Assembly (NCBI GenBank): GCA_900319245.1
Contig: ONNQ01000001.1
Location: forward strand, 62,001 to 126,000
Direction of reading: 5' to 3'
Source of the DNA: an uncultured Lachnospiraceae bacterium
GTDB taxonomy: Bacteria; Bacillota; Clostridia; Lachnospirales; Lachnospiraceae
Length of the DNA stretch: 64,000 bases
Numbering within the stretch: position 1 is the stretch's first letter; every line of letters starts with the position of its first letter. Under the pieces are notes generated by a model. It did no database searches. It saw only the letters and a list, made by a program, of their open reading frames with translations, and was not told the origin of the DNA. Below are positions 17,823 through 26,331 of the stretch, piece after piece. The position numbers and the translations under genes are program-made.

Positions 17823-19385
17823 ATGAGGGAAGTAATAAACGAAGTATCGATCGAAGTATCAACCGAAACACCCAAGACAATGCTGAAAATCCCCAGAATT
17901 TTAATTGCGGCGCCTTCGAGCGGCAGCGGCAAAACACTGTTCACCTGTGCGCTCCTGCGTCTTCTGCAAAGAAAGGGGATCCGGGCGGCCGCCTTTAAGT
18001 GCGGACCGGATTACATCGATCCCATGTTTCACAGAGATGTGCTCGGTACGCCCTCCCGCAACCTGGATCTGTATCTGGCAGGGGAAGAAGGCGTACGCCG
18101 GTCCCTGGCGGCCGGCTTTCGGGAAGCCAATGCGGAAATCGCCGTGATCGAAGGCGTTATGGGCTACCTGGACGGAACCGGGGAGAGCGGCCTCACAGGC
18201 TCTTCCTACCACCTGGCGGTCTCGACGCATACGCCGGTGATCCTGACGGTCAATGCGCGGGGGATGAGCCGGTCGGCGGCAGCGCTGGTCAAAGGATTTG
18301 CGGAATATGGCACAGACAGGCAGATCAAGGGGCTCTTCCTGAACCGCGTGTCGCAGCCTTCAGCGGGGATGATCGCGAACTGGATCCGGGAGGACACAGA
18401 CCTGCCCGTTCTGGCAAGCCTTCCACAGGAGAAAGCGATCACGTTCACAAGCCGGCATCTGGGCCTTATCGAGCCCGGTGAAATCCCGGATCTGCAGAAC
18501 AGGATCGAACGAGCGGCGGACCTCTTGGAGGAGACGATGGACCTGGACCAGCTCCTTGCCATCGCCCGCAGTGCGCCGGACGTGAGCGCTCCCGTGGACA
18601 CAGGACACACAAAAGCAGTGCCTTCCGATCGAACTGGCGCCAAAGCAGGCGGAACAGAGTTACAGACGCAGGACCCGCATTCTCCAGTAACGATCGCGGT
18701 CGCCATGGACGAGGCCTTTTCTTTTTACTATGAGGACAACCTGGAACTGCTGGCGTCGTATGGCGCGCAGATCCTTCGCTTTTCGCCCATCCATGACAGC
18801 CGGATTCCGGACGCGGACGGGCTCCTTCTGGGTGGCGGCTATCCGGAGCTGTGGGCAGAGAAATTGTCTTCTAACAAATCCATGCGCACCTCGATCCGGA
18901 GCGCAGCGGAGGCTGGCATGCCGATCCTCGCGGAATGCGGCGGATTCCAGTATCTGCAGCAGGAATTGGAGACGAAGGACGGAGCCGTATACGAGATGGC
19001 CGGCGTGCTGGATGGCCGCAGTGCGATGACCGGCAAACTGGTCCGCTTCGGGTATGTGGCGCTCAGTGCCAAAGAAGGAACAGCAGGCGAGATTCATGGC
19101 CCTGCAGCAAGGCGCAAAACCATCTATCTGGATCCCGGACAGACGATCCGCGGCCATGAATTCCACTACAGTGACAGCACTTGCAACGGGGATGCGTTCA
19201 CTGCGGTCAAGCCAAACGGCCGTCACTGGGACTGCATGGTGGCGAAGGGGCGTATTTTGGCCGGTTATCCGCACTTATATTATCCCTCCTGCCCGCCTCT
19301 GGCAGAGCGATTTGTCAGCGCCTGCAGGGATTACAGGCAGGAGCGCAGCGGGACGAAGGCCAAAAGCAGTGCAAGCGGCGTATGA
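17823..19385 (+). CDS. cbiA: Cobyrinate a,c-diamide synthase
   Basis: CbiA amidates the a and c carboxylates of cobyrinate with glutamine and ATP. The synthetase P-loop is in ILIAAPSSGSGKT, with FKCGPDYIDPMFH and IEGVMGYLDG following. The glutaminase domain has its nucleophile in ILAECGGFQYL and a HEFHYS block near the end. The gene overlaps or abuts cbiJET: GTG at 17817 forms GTGA with the previous stop, but ATG at 17823 with AGAGGTGA in front is preferred. The first 20 residues before MLKIPRILI are poorly conserved. Confidence 0.94.
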   Translation: MREVINEVSIEVSTETPKTMLKIPRILIAAPSSGSGKTLFTCALLRLLQRKGIRAAAFKCGPDYIDPMFHRDVLGTPSRNLDLYLAGEEGVRRSLAAGFREANAEIAVIEGVMGYLDGTGESGLTGSSYHLAVSTHTPVILTVNARGMSRSAAALVKGFAEYGTDRQIKGLFLNRVSQPSAGMIANWIREDTDLPVLASLPQEKAITFTSRHLGLIEPGEIPDLQNRIERAADLLEETMDLDQLLAIARSAPDVSAPVDTGHTKAVPSDRTGAKAGGTELQTQDPHSPVTIAVAMDEAFSFYYEDNLELLASYGAQILRFSPIHDSRIPDADGLLLGGGYPELWAEKLSSNKSMRTSIRSAAEAGMPILAECGGFQYLQQELETKDGAVYEMAGVLDGRSAMTGKLVRFGYVALSAKEGTAGEIHGPAARRKTIYLDPGQTIRGHEFHYSDSTCNGDAFTAVKPNGRHWDCMVAKGRILAGYPHLYYPSCPPLAERFVSACRDYRQERSGTKAKSSASGV

Positions 19386-19397
19386 GCAGGAGATAGC

Positions 19398-19429
19398 AAA
19401 AATGCTCGCACAACGAGACTTGCATTTTT
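19398..19429 (+). terminator. Hairpin between cbiA and cobU
   Basis: AAAAATGC and GCATTTTT form the arms, with a CTCGCACAACGAG mini-hairpin inside. The 3' arm ends in five T residues, so it may act as a weak terminator within the operon. The inner CTCGCAC..GAG element recurs in the cbiGH/cbiJET junction. Confidence 0.5.
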
Positions 19430-19464
19430 GAAGTCGCACAAAGCACTACGACACGGAGGTAACT

Positions 19465-21111
19465 ATGAAGATCTGGATCACAGGCGGCGCCGGCAGCGGG
19501 AAATCGTCTCTCGCGCAGGACCTGGCCGCGGCCCTTTCCCAAGGCGGGGCAAAATACTATATCGCCACCATGGTCCCCAGGGACGAGGAGGACCGCAGGC
19601 GGATCCGGCGGCATATCGAGGACCGGAGCGGGATGAGTTTTGAGACCATCGAGTGCCCCTTGGGACTGACAGACCATTCGAGGGGCATCGTGCCGGATCC
19701 GGGCGGGACCTATCTTCTGGACAGCGCCACAGCGATGCTGTCCAATGCTATGTTTGGCGAGCGGGATTTTGCCTATGATCCCGACGCGGCCACGGCGGTG
19801 GCTGCGGACCTGGAGACCTTTGCAGGCCGAGTCCGGAATTTCGTGGTCGTCTCCGACGGCATCTACAGCGATGCGGTGCAGTATGATGACATGACGGAAC
19901 GGTATCGAGCGGGATTGGCGCAGATCGAGCGCATAATGGCGAAGACCTGCGACACCGTGATCGAGTGCGCGGCCGGCGGCTTGATCGTGCACAAAGGCAC
20001 CCTGCCTGCGGCGTATGGAGCGCTCTCATCGGCATTGGAAAGAGAGCCGGAGAACGATACAGAAACACGGCGTAAAGCCGGGGAGAATACGACATTGAAA
20101 CCCACTTTGAAGCTGATCATCGGCGGCGCCTGCCAGGGCAAAACAGAATATGTGCGCACGCAGCTTGGCATTCCTGTGGAGGAAATCTTCACCTGCAGCG
20201 AAGAGCAGGTACCGAATTTTCAGGTGCGCTGCCTGGACCACTTCGAGCGCTACCTGCGTGGATGCGCAAAGCGAGGGGATGAGCCTGTTTCACCGCAAGA
20301 CCTTCGTAAAGACGCCGTGATCATCTGTGAGGATATCACCTGCGGCATTGTGCCGATCGACCCGATCGACAGGCGGTGGAGAGAGATGACCGGCCGTTAC
20401 CTGCAGAAGATCGCCGGAACAGGCGCAGACGTCATTCGCATGGTCTGCGGCATTGCACAGATTCTCGCAAACCCGGTAAAGAAGGAGCAAGGGCCGCACA
20501 AGGAGATCCTCCTTCTGCGCCACGGGATGACGCAGGCCAATGAGAAACATCTCTACTGCGGAAGTCTGAACTGGCCGCTCAGCCCTGCAGGGAAAGAGGC
20601 ACTGCGAAGAAAAGCAGCCGCCGCGGATCACCTTGACGGGGAGTGGGACGCCTATTATACAAGCGGCATGAAAAGAACCGATGAGACGCTGCAGATCCTG
20701 TTTGGCGAAGAAGCAGCCAAGGCGCGCAAGATGTGTGCGGGCCTTAAGGAGATGGATTTTGGCATCTTTGAAGGAAAGTCCTATGAGATGCTCCGCGAGG
20801 ATCCGGTCTATCAGGCGTGGATATCGGGGGACAACGAAAAGAACGTATGCCCCGGCGGCGAGAGTGGAGAGCAGATGCGGCGCAGGGTCTTAGAGGCACT
20901 GGACCGGATCCTGCAGAACGAGACGGCGGAGCGCATTGTGATCGTGACGCACGGCGGTCCGATCGCAGCTATTATGCAGACTCTTTTCCAGGAGCAGAAA
21001 CGAAACCGCTATGAGTGGCAGCCCTCGTATGGAGAGGGGTATCTGCTGCAGATCTCGTTAAAGGACATGAAAACCTCTTATCACGCTTTCCCGGCGGAAA
21101 ACCGGAGATAG
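19465..21111 (+). CDS. cobU-cobC: Fusion of cobinamide kinase/guanylyltransferase (CobU), a second CobU-like domain and alpha-ribazole phosphatase (CobC)
   Basis: Residues 1 to about 185 are CobU, which phosphorylates and guanylylates adenosylcobinamide: P-loop GGAGSGKSS (7-15) and VVVSDGIYSD. Residues about 213-340 are a second P-loop domain with CobU-like start LIIGGACQGKTEYV (P-loop about 220-227) but without a clear copy of the later CobU motifs. Residues about 347-548 are a histidine phosphatase with LLRHGMTQAN (His353) and VTHGGP (His496), matching CobC, which removes phosphate from the alpha-ribazole ring product. The ATG at 19465 has an ideal GGAGG site. The role of the middle domain is unclear. 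Confidence 0.9.
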   Translation: MKIWITGGAGSGKSSLAQDLAAALSQGGAKYYIATMVPRDEEDRRRIRRHIEDRSGMSFETIECPLGLTDHSRGIVPDPGGTYLLDSATAMLSNAMFGERDFAYDPDAATAVAADLETFAGRVRNFVVVSDGIYSDAVQYDDMTERYRAGLAQIERIMAKTCDTVIECAAGGLIVHKGTLPAAYGALSSALEREPENDTETRRKAGENTTLKPTLKLIIGGACQGKTEYVRTQLGIPVEEIFTCSEEQVPNFQVRCLDHFERYLRGCAKRGDEPVSPQDLRKDAVIICEDITCGIVPIDPIDRRWREMTGRYLQKIAGTGADVIRMVCGIAQILANPVKKEQGPHKEILLLRHGMTQANEKHLYCGSLNWPLSPAGKEALRRKAAAADHLDGEWDAYYTSGMKRTDETLQILFGEEAAKARKMCAGLKEMDFGIFEGKSYEMLREDPVYQAWISGDNEKNVCPGGESGEQMRRRVLEALDRILQNETAERIVIVTHGGPIAAIMQTLFQEQKRNRYEWQPSYGEGYLLQISLKDMKTSYHAFPAENRR

Positions 21112-21130
21112 ATAAGAGCAGAAGAAGGAA

Positions 21131-21958
21131 ATGGAGAGCAGTATGACCTGGATTCGCTCCTTATGCACCGCATTCGCAATGTATTCCCGTCTGCCGGTGC
21201 CATGCGGAAACTGGAAAAAAGAAGATATGCAGTATTCCATAGGGCTGTTCCCGCTTGTGGGGGTTGTGGTCGGTGCGTTGGAATACATTTGGATGTATGG
21301 CGCGCAGCGTGTCAGCGCAGGCGGCCTGCAGGGCATATCGCCAACAGCGCTCTTTTTGGCGCAGGTTCTGATCGCGTGCATCATACCGGTCCTTGTGACC
21401 GGCGGGATTCACGTGGACGGATTTATGGACACCAGCGACGCCCTGAGCTCTTGGGGCGACAGAGCCAAAAAACTGGAAATTCTCTCAGACCCTCATATCG
21501 GCGCTTTTTCCGTGATTTCACTCATGACGCTGGCGGCTTTCTGGATCGCAGCAGTGGCGGTGATCGCGGGAAGCGGCGATGCGCGGTGCTGGGGCATATT
21601 TGGATTGGAGTTTGTTTTGGCTAGAGCGCTGAGCGGTCTTGCGGCCGTGCGCTTTCAGAATGCGCGGGGAGAGGGCACTTTGTGGGCCTTCACAGATCTG
21701 CCTGCGTCGGCCCGCCGCATCAATACGATCCTGCTGACAGTAGTTGCGGTCCTTTCGTCCGCAGGAATACTGGCGTTGCATCCGATTTGCGGCTGTGCGG
21801 CAGCAGGTATGTCAGTGATGATTTGGGGACTCTACAGGCGCAGGGCCTATCGGGATCTAGGCGGCATCACCGGAGATCTGGAAGGGTGGTTCCTCTGCCG
21901 GTGCGAAGTGGCTGCGGCGTGCGCACTGGCTGTGGTGTACCTGTTTGCAGTGAGATAG
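21131..21958 (+). CDS. cobS: Adenosylcobinamide-GDP ribazoletransferase
   Basis: CobS joins adenosylcobinamide-GDP to alpha-ribazole (phosphate) at the membrane, the last step of the nucleotide loop. The 275-residue protein has several hydrophobic segments and the family blocks FPLVGVVVGAL, GGIHVDGFMDTSDAL, KLEILSDPHIGAFSV and ARALSGLAAV. ATG at 21131 and ATG at 21143 are both possible; each has a purine-rich site in front. It lies 19 nt after cobU-cobC, the enzyme that makes its substrate. Confidence 0.93.
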   Translation: MESSMTWIRSLCTAFAMYSRLPVPCGNWKKEDMQYSIGLFPLVGVVVGALEYIWMYGAQRVSAGGLQGISPTALFLAQVLIACIIPVLVTGGIHVDGFMDTSDALSSWGDRAKKLEILSDPHIGAFSVISLMTLAAFWIAAVAVIAGSGDARCWGIFGLEFVLARALSGLAAVRFQNARGEGTLWAFTDLPASARRINTILLTVVAVLSSAGILALHPICGCAAAGMSVMIWGLYRRRAYRDLGGITGDLEGWFLCRCEVAAACALAVVYLFAVR

Positions 21959-21987
21959 CAACACAAGATTACTTATGGAGGTAATAC

Positions 21988-23100
21988 GTGGAGCACGGCG
22001 GAGATATTTATACAAATAGAGGGATAGAGCTGGATTTCTCGGTGAATCTGAATCCGCTGGGACCACCGGAAGAGGTGAGGAGCGCGCTGCAGTCTATGTT
22101 GGATGCCAGCGCATGTTATCCGGACCCGCACTGCAGAGAACTGCGGCATGCATTGGCACGTAAACTGGAAGTGCCGGAGGAGTGGGTTTTGTGTGGCAAC
22201 GGCGCCTCAGAACTCCTGCTGGCAGCTGCGCAGGCAATCCGGCCGGCCAAAGTCCTGATCCCGGTGCCGACCTATCAGGGCTATGAGAGAGCTGCAGCGG
22301 CGGCCGGCGCGGAGACGATTTTTCACCAGCTTATGGAGGAGAACGGATTCGAGATCACGGACGATATTTGGCAGGATATAGAGGCGCTCCCTGCGGGATC
22401 ACTGCTGTTTGTTTGTAATCCCAATAACCCGGTCGGAAACTGCATCCGTGAAGATCTTCTGCAAAAGATCGCGGAGAAATGCCGAAGCGCCGGCGTTTAT
22501 CTGCTCGTCGACGAATGTTATCTGGAACTGCTGCCCGATGAGGCGGCGCGGTCCATGCGGCATTACCTGCCCCGGAATCCCTATCTGCTCATCGTGCGTG
22601 CGTTTACCAAGACCTACGCCATGCCCGGCGCGCGGCTCGGCTATCTGATGGCGTCTGATCAGGCGCTGATCGAGAAGATTCATCTGCAGCAGCCGGAGTG
22701 GAGTGTATCTATGTTTGCGCAGAAAGCGGGACTGGCGGCCCTTTCTCTGGACGGGACGACAAACGCCTATCTGGCGTCTGCCCGTGACCTGATCCGCGAA
22801 GAGAGAGCCTGTGTCTGCCAAAGGCTGAGAGACCTTGGCGCGGAGGTATATGACGGAGAAGCCGGGTTTGTGCTCTTCTCCTGCAGCAGGGAATTGTACG
22901 AGCCGCTCAGGGAGAGCGGTATTTTGATCCGGCGCTGTGACAGCATGCGCGGACTGGAACACGCAGACGGCAGGCCGCAAGGCGCAGACGGCAGACCGCA
23001 GGACGTAGACGGCAGGCCGCATTTCTATCGGATCGGTCTGCGCGGACACGGGGATAATACACGGCTTATGGACCGAATACAGGAACTTTTACTGCGATGA
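21988..23100 (+). CDS. cobD: Threonine-phosphate decarboxylase
   Basis: This PLP enzyme of aminotransferase fold I makes (R)-1-amino-2-propanol O-2-phosphate, the substrate of CbiB. The N-terminus EHGGDIY and the LDFSVNLNPLG block mark CobD; the PLP lysine is Lys208 in AFTKTYAMPGARLGY, and CNPNNPVG is the binding-loop motif. The start is GTG at 21988, preceded by GGAGGTAATAC. Near the C-terminus three tandem (A/V)DGRPQ-like units (DNA 22963-23025) are inserted before the conserved HFYRIGLRG end. No L-threonine kinase gene is in the window. Confidence 0.9.
   Translation: MEHGGDIYTNRGIELDFSVNLNPLGPPEEVRSALQSMLDASACYPDPHCRELRHALARKLEVPEEWVLCGNGASELLLAAAQAIRPAKVLIPVPTYQGYERAAAAAGAETIFHQLMEENGFEITDDIWQDIEALPAGSLLFVCNPNNPVGNCIREDLLQKIAEKCRSAGVYLLVDECYLELLPDEAARSMRHYLPRNPYLLIVRAFTKTYAMPGARLGYLMASDQALIEKIHLQQPEWSVSMFAQKAGLAALSLDGTTNAYLASARDLIREERACVCQRLRDLGAEVYDGEAGFVLFSCSRELYEPLRESGILIRRCDSMRGLEHADGRPQGADGRPQDVDGRPHFYRIGLRGHGDNTRLMDRIQELLLR
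22963..23025 (+). repeat. Three-copy 21-bp tandem repeat inside cobD
   Basis: Units 22963-22983, 22984-23004 and 23005-23025 each read G(C/T)AGACGGCAG(G/A)CCGCA, encoding DGRPQ-type pentad repeats. The length is a multiple of three, so the frame is kept. It lies in a surface-loop position shortly before the conserved C-terminal strand. Confidence 0.85.
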
Positions 23101-23122
23101 AGTGTTAAATTGGCAAAGAATC

Positions 23123-23152
23123 TTTTGCATATTTGCAAAATTCATCTATAAT
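23123..23152 (+). promoter_or_regulatory. Promoter with palindromic operator for the aconitase-like gene
   Basis: TTGCAT (23125-23130) and TATAAT (23147-23152) are 16 bases apart. The perfect inverted repeat TTTTGCA-TATT-TGCAAAA (23123-23140) covers the -35 box, so a dimeric regulator bound there would block the polymerase. AAGGAGG follows before the ATG at 23192. Confidence 0.65.
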
Positions 23153-23191
23153 GGGGGCAGTACGATTTAAGACGGAGAAGGAGGTCAATAC

Positions 23192-25492
23192 ATGATCAAG
23201 TTGTATGACGGCGGCGTGTACCTTGTGGACGGAACCACGATCGTTCCGGAAAAAGAAGCGACAGCAGAAGCACTCAAAGGGAAAGAGGTCTGTCCCAAAG
23301 AGGCCGCGAAGGGTACCATCGCTTACTCTATTTTGAAAGATCACAATCAGAATGACAGCATGGACAAGCTGCGGATCAAGTTTGATTCCATGGCGTCCCA
23401 TGATATTACATTTGTCGGCATTGTGCAGACCGCGAGGGCGTCGGGCATGGAGAAGTTCCCGCTTCCCTATGTGCTTACCAACTGCCACAACTCCCTGTGC
23501 GCAGTGGGCGGAACCATTAACGAGGATGACCACATGTTTGGCCTGACCGCTGCGAAGAAGTACGGCGGCATCTATGTGCCCCCGCACATCGCAGTCATCC
23601 ACCAGTATATGCGTGAGATGATGGCCGGATGCGGCAAGATGATCCTGGGATCCGACTCCCACACCCGTTACGGCGCGCTCGGCACCATGGCCATCGGCGA
23701 GGGCGGCGGCGAGCTCGTCAAGCAGCTCCTCGAGGACACCTATGACATCGCCTATCCCGGCGTCGTTGCTGTCTATCTGGACGGAAAGCCGGCTCCCTAT
23801 GTGGGACCGCACGACATCGCACTGGCCATCGTCAGCGCAGTCTTTAAGAACGGCTATGTGAAGAATAAGGTTATGGAATTTGTTGGCCCCGGCGTTGCAT
23901 CCATGGGCACGGATTACCGAAACGGCGTCGACGTCATGACGACGGAGACCACCTGCCTGTCCTCCGTCTGGAGAACCGACGAGGATACGAAGGCTTATCT
24001 GACCATGCACGGCAGAGGAGCGGATTACAAGGAGCTCAATCCCGCGGACGTGGCTTACTACGACGGCTGTGTCTATGTTGATCTGAGCAGCATTAAGCCC
24101 ATGATCGCGCTTCCTTTCCATCCGAGCAATGCATTCACCATCGACGAGGTGAACGCCAATCTCCCGGATCTTCTTCGTGAGACGGAGAAGGCAGCCGAGA
24201 AGATCGCAGGCGGCAGGGCCAAATACACCCTGACGGACAAGATCACTGCCGACGGAAAACTGCAGGTGCAGCAGGGCGTCATTGCAGGCTGCGCGGGCGG
24301 CTGCTATAGCAGTGTGATCGAGGCGGCAAATCTCCTTCGCGGCAAGAGCTGCGGCTCCGGCGAGTTCTCTCTCGACGTATATCCTTCTTCTCAGCCGGTC
24401 TTCATCGACCTGGCTAGAAAAGGCGCTGTTGCGGATCTCATGGCGGCAGGCGCGATTGTCAAAACAGCGTTCTGCGGGCCGTGTTTTGGCGCAGGCGATA
24501 CGCCCATGCACAACGGACTCTCCGTCCGCCACACGACCAGAAACTTCCCCAACCGCGAAGGCTCCAAGCCCGGCAATGGCCAGATGGCAGCCGTGGCGCT
24601 TATGGACGCACGGTCGATCGCGGCAACGGCGGCCAACGGCGGTATTTTGACCTCTGCAGAGCAGTATGACTGCTGGGGCAATGTGCCGGAATACAGCTTC
24701 GACGATTCCGCCTACAAGGCGAGAGTGTATAATGGTTATGAAAAGGCAGAACCTTCACAGGATCTGTTCGACGGTCCCAACATCAAGCCCTGGCCGAGCA
24801 TGGAAGCCCTGGGCGAGAATATTCTCCTCAAGGTCTGCTCCAAGATTCTGGACGAGGTTACGACGACAGACGAACTGATTCCTTCGGGTGAGACGTCTTC
24901 CTTCCGCTCCAATCCGCTGGGACTTGCGGAGTTCACGCTCTCCAGAAGAGATCCTGAGTACGTCGGCAGATCCAAGGCGGTCGACAGGACCGAGAGAGCC
25001 CGCGTGGCAGGCCAGAATGCGGCAGATCTGGATCCCACGCTGAACGCGGTCTATGCTGCAATCGCACAGATCCCCGGCAGCGAGAACGTGGATCCCGCAT
25101 CCATCGAGATCGGCTCCATGATCTATGCCAACAAGCCCGGCGACGGCTCTGCGCGTGAGCAGGCAGCGTCCTGCCAGCGTGTCATCGGCGGACTGGCCAA
25201 CATCACGCAGGACTATGCGACCAAGAGATACCGCTCCAATGTCATGAACTGGGGCATGCTTCCCTTCCACTTAAAGGGCGCGCCGGACATGATCGAAGTC
25301 GATGATTACATCTATGTGCCCGGAATCAGAAGCATTCTGGACGGCGATCTGTCCGATATCAAGGCGTATGTGATCAAGGGCGGAAAGGCACAGGAAATCA
25401 GCCTGTATATTCAGGATATGACGCAGAATGAGCGCGAGATCGTGAAGGCGGGCTGCCTGATCAATTTCAACAGAAACAGAAAAGCCAAGTAA
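23192..25492 (+). CDS. Aconitase-family hydratase (YbhJ-like)
   Basis: This 766-residue protein belongs to the aconitase/homoaconitase superfamily of [4Fe-4S] hydro-lyases. Family blocks seen are [22 protein letters not shown] near residues 155-175, [10 protein letters not shown] near 370 and [12 protein letters not shown] near 425; the cysteines in these blocks are the likely cluster ligands. It resembles the uncharacterised hydratase group that includes E. coli YbhJ rather than citrate-cycle aconitase, and the substrate is unknown. It has its own promoter and lies outside the cobalamin operon. A bidirectional hairpin terminator follows. Confidence 0.8.
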   Translation: MIKLYDGGVYLVDGTTIVPEKEATAEALKGKEVCPKEAAKGTIAYSILKDHNQNDSMDKLRIKFDSMASHDITFVGIVQTARASGMEKFPLPYVLTNCHNSLCAVGGTINEDDHMFGLTAAKKYGGIYVPPHIAVIHQYMREMMAGCGKMILGSDSHTRYGALGTMAIGEGGGELVKQLLEDTYDIAYPGVVAVYLDGKPAPYVGPHDIALAIVSAVFKNGYVKNKVMEFVGPGVASMGTDYRNGVDVMTTETTCLSSVWRTDEDTKAYLTMHGRGADYKELNPADVAYYDGCVYVDLSSIKPMIALPFHPSNAFTIDEVNANLPDLLRETEKAAEKIAGGRAKYTLTDKITADGKLQVQQGVIAGCAGGCYSSVIEAANLLRGKSCGSGEFSLDVYPSSQPVFIDLARKGAVADLMAAGAIVKTAFCGPCFGAGDTPMHNGLSVRHTTRNFPNREGSKPGNGQMAAVALMDARSIAATAANGGILTSAEQYDCWGNVPEYSFDDSAYKARVYNGYEKAEPSQDLFDGPNIKPWPSMEALGENILLKVCSKILDEVTTTDELIPSGETSSFRSNPLGLAEFTLSRRDPEYVGRSKAVDRTERARVAGQNAADLDPTLNAVYAAIAQIPGSENVDPASIEIGSMIYANKPGDGSAREQAASCQRVIGGLANITQDYATKRYRSNVMNWGMLPFHLKGAPDMIEVDDYIYVPGIRSILDGDLSDIKAYVIKGGKAQEISLYIQDMTQNEREIVKAGCLINFNRNRKAK

Positions 25493-25534
25493 TAAGCTTC
25501 AGGTTCCCGTTATAAGGAGTCTGATGATAGAAAC

Positions 25535-25575
25535 AAAAAACTGCCGGCAGGGTATGAAACCCGCCGGCAGTTTGC
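25535..25575. terminator. Bidirectional terminator between convergent genes
   Basis: AAACTGCCGGC and GCCGGCAGTTT form a perfect stem with an A run before it and a T run after it. It lies between the hydratase (+) and the LURP-like gene (-) and can serve both. Confidence 0.85.
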
Positions 25576-25583
25576 GCTTACAC

Positions 25584-26189
25584 TCAGTCTGAGGAGGAAG
25601 AAGAACTCGAAGAAGAAGCCTCGGCAGCCTCCCTGTCCGCGATCATGTGCTGCAGTGTGACCAGGATGGCAACGATGATCGCCTCGTACCTGGGCTGATA
25701 AATATCTACACAGTACTTATCGTGCAGGGAAAGGAACTTCTGCGAGATGTTCGCGAGGAGCTGGTCATTTTCATCGTACAGTCTAAAGTCGAGTGCGAGG
25801 ATATCGCCCCGCAGCTGCCAACCCAGTCCCTCAATGTTGGTAATGTCGTTGATGATATGGAAAAGCTCATTGGAGAGCTCAAACGAGGTTCCGTCCGCCA
25901 TATCCACAAAGTGCCTCTCATGAAGAGAGAACAGCTTACTCTCAATATGAGCGACCTGCCGTCCGTCCGCGTCTGTGATATCAGTCTTGTCATGCAGGGA
26001 GGGAAATTGTGTCTGCGCGCGGTAAACAACATTTCCTGACTCGTCCGTAATTTCAATCCTGTGATGAAGTGTGAAGATTTCTGTGCTGGTAAAAAGAGAG
26101 CGTGCGGGCGCGCCGAACTCTTCAACATTATTTCTGTTGGCCGGCTCACCTGCTTCTCTGAAACGGAAAAGATCAGAAAGTATACCCAT
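25584..26189 (-). CDS. LURP-one-related / tubby C-terminal-like protein
   Basis: The product has 201 residues with repeated beta-strand pairs typical of the LURP-one/YxjI family: FTSTEIFTLHHRIEITDESG, YRAQTQFPSLHDKTDI, HIESKLFSLHERHFVDM, and NISQKFLSLHDKYCVDIY. Members have the phospholipid-scramblase/tubby fold; bacterial roles are not known. The C-terminus is a run of about ten serines followed by Asp, from repeated serine codons. GGAGT before the ATG at 26189 is a fair ribosome site. It is divergent from the xdhC-like gene, with 142 nt between them. Confidence 0.8.
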   Translation of the reverse strand: MGILSDLFRFREAGEPANRNNVEEFGAPARSLFTSTEIFTLHHRIEITDESGNVVYRAQTQFPSLHDKTDITDADGRQVAHIESKLFSLHERHFVDMADGTSFELSNELFHIINDITNIEGLGWQLRGDILALDFRLYDENDQLLANISQKFLSLHDKYCVDIYQPRYEAIIVAILVTLQHMIADREAAEASSSSSSSSSD

Positions 26190-26331
26190 GATGTACTCCT
26201 TTGTGTATAAAATAAGATTAGTGACTTACATCATTATAAACGTTTGAGAGGATAATAATCCACGAAGTCAGTGTAAAGAGGAGGCTTTGCGACGATTATT
26301 GCCTAAGGACAGATAGACAGGAAGGCTTCAA

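Noticed and set aside
23105..24532. Long minus-strand frame opposite the hydratase
   Set aside because: No ribosome site or recognisable domain, and it lies fully within a well-supported gene.
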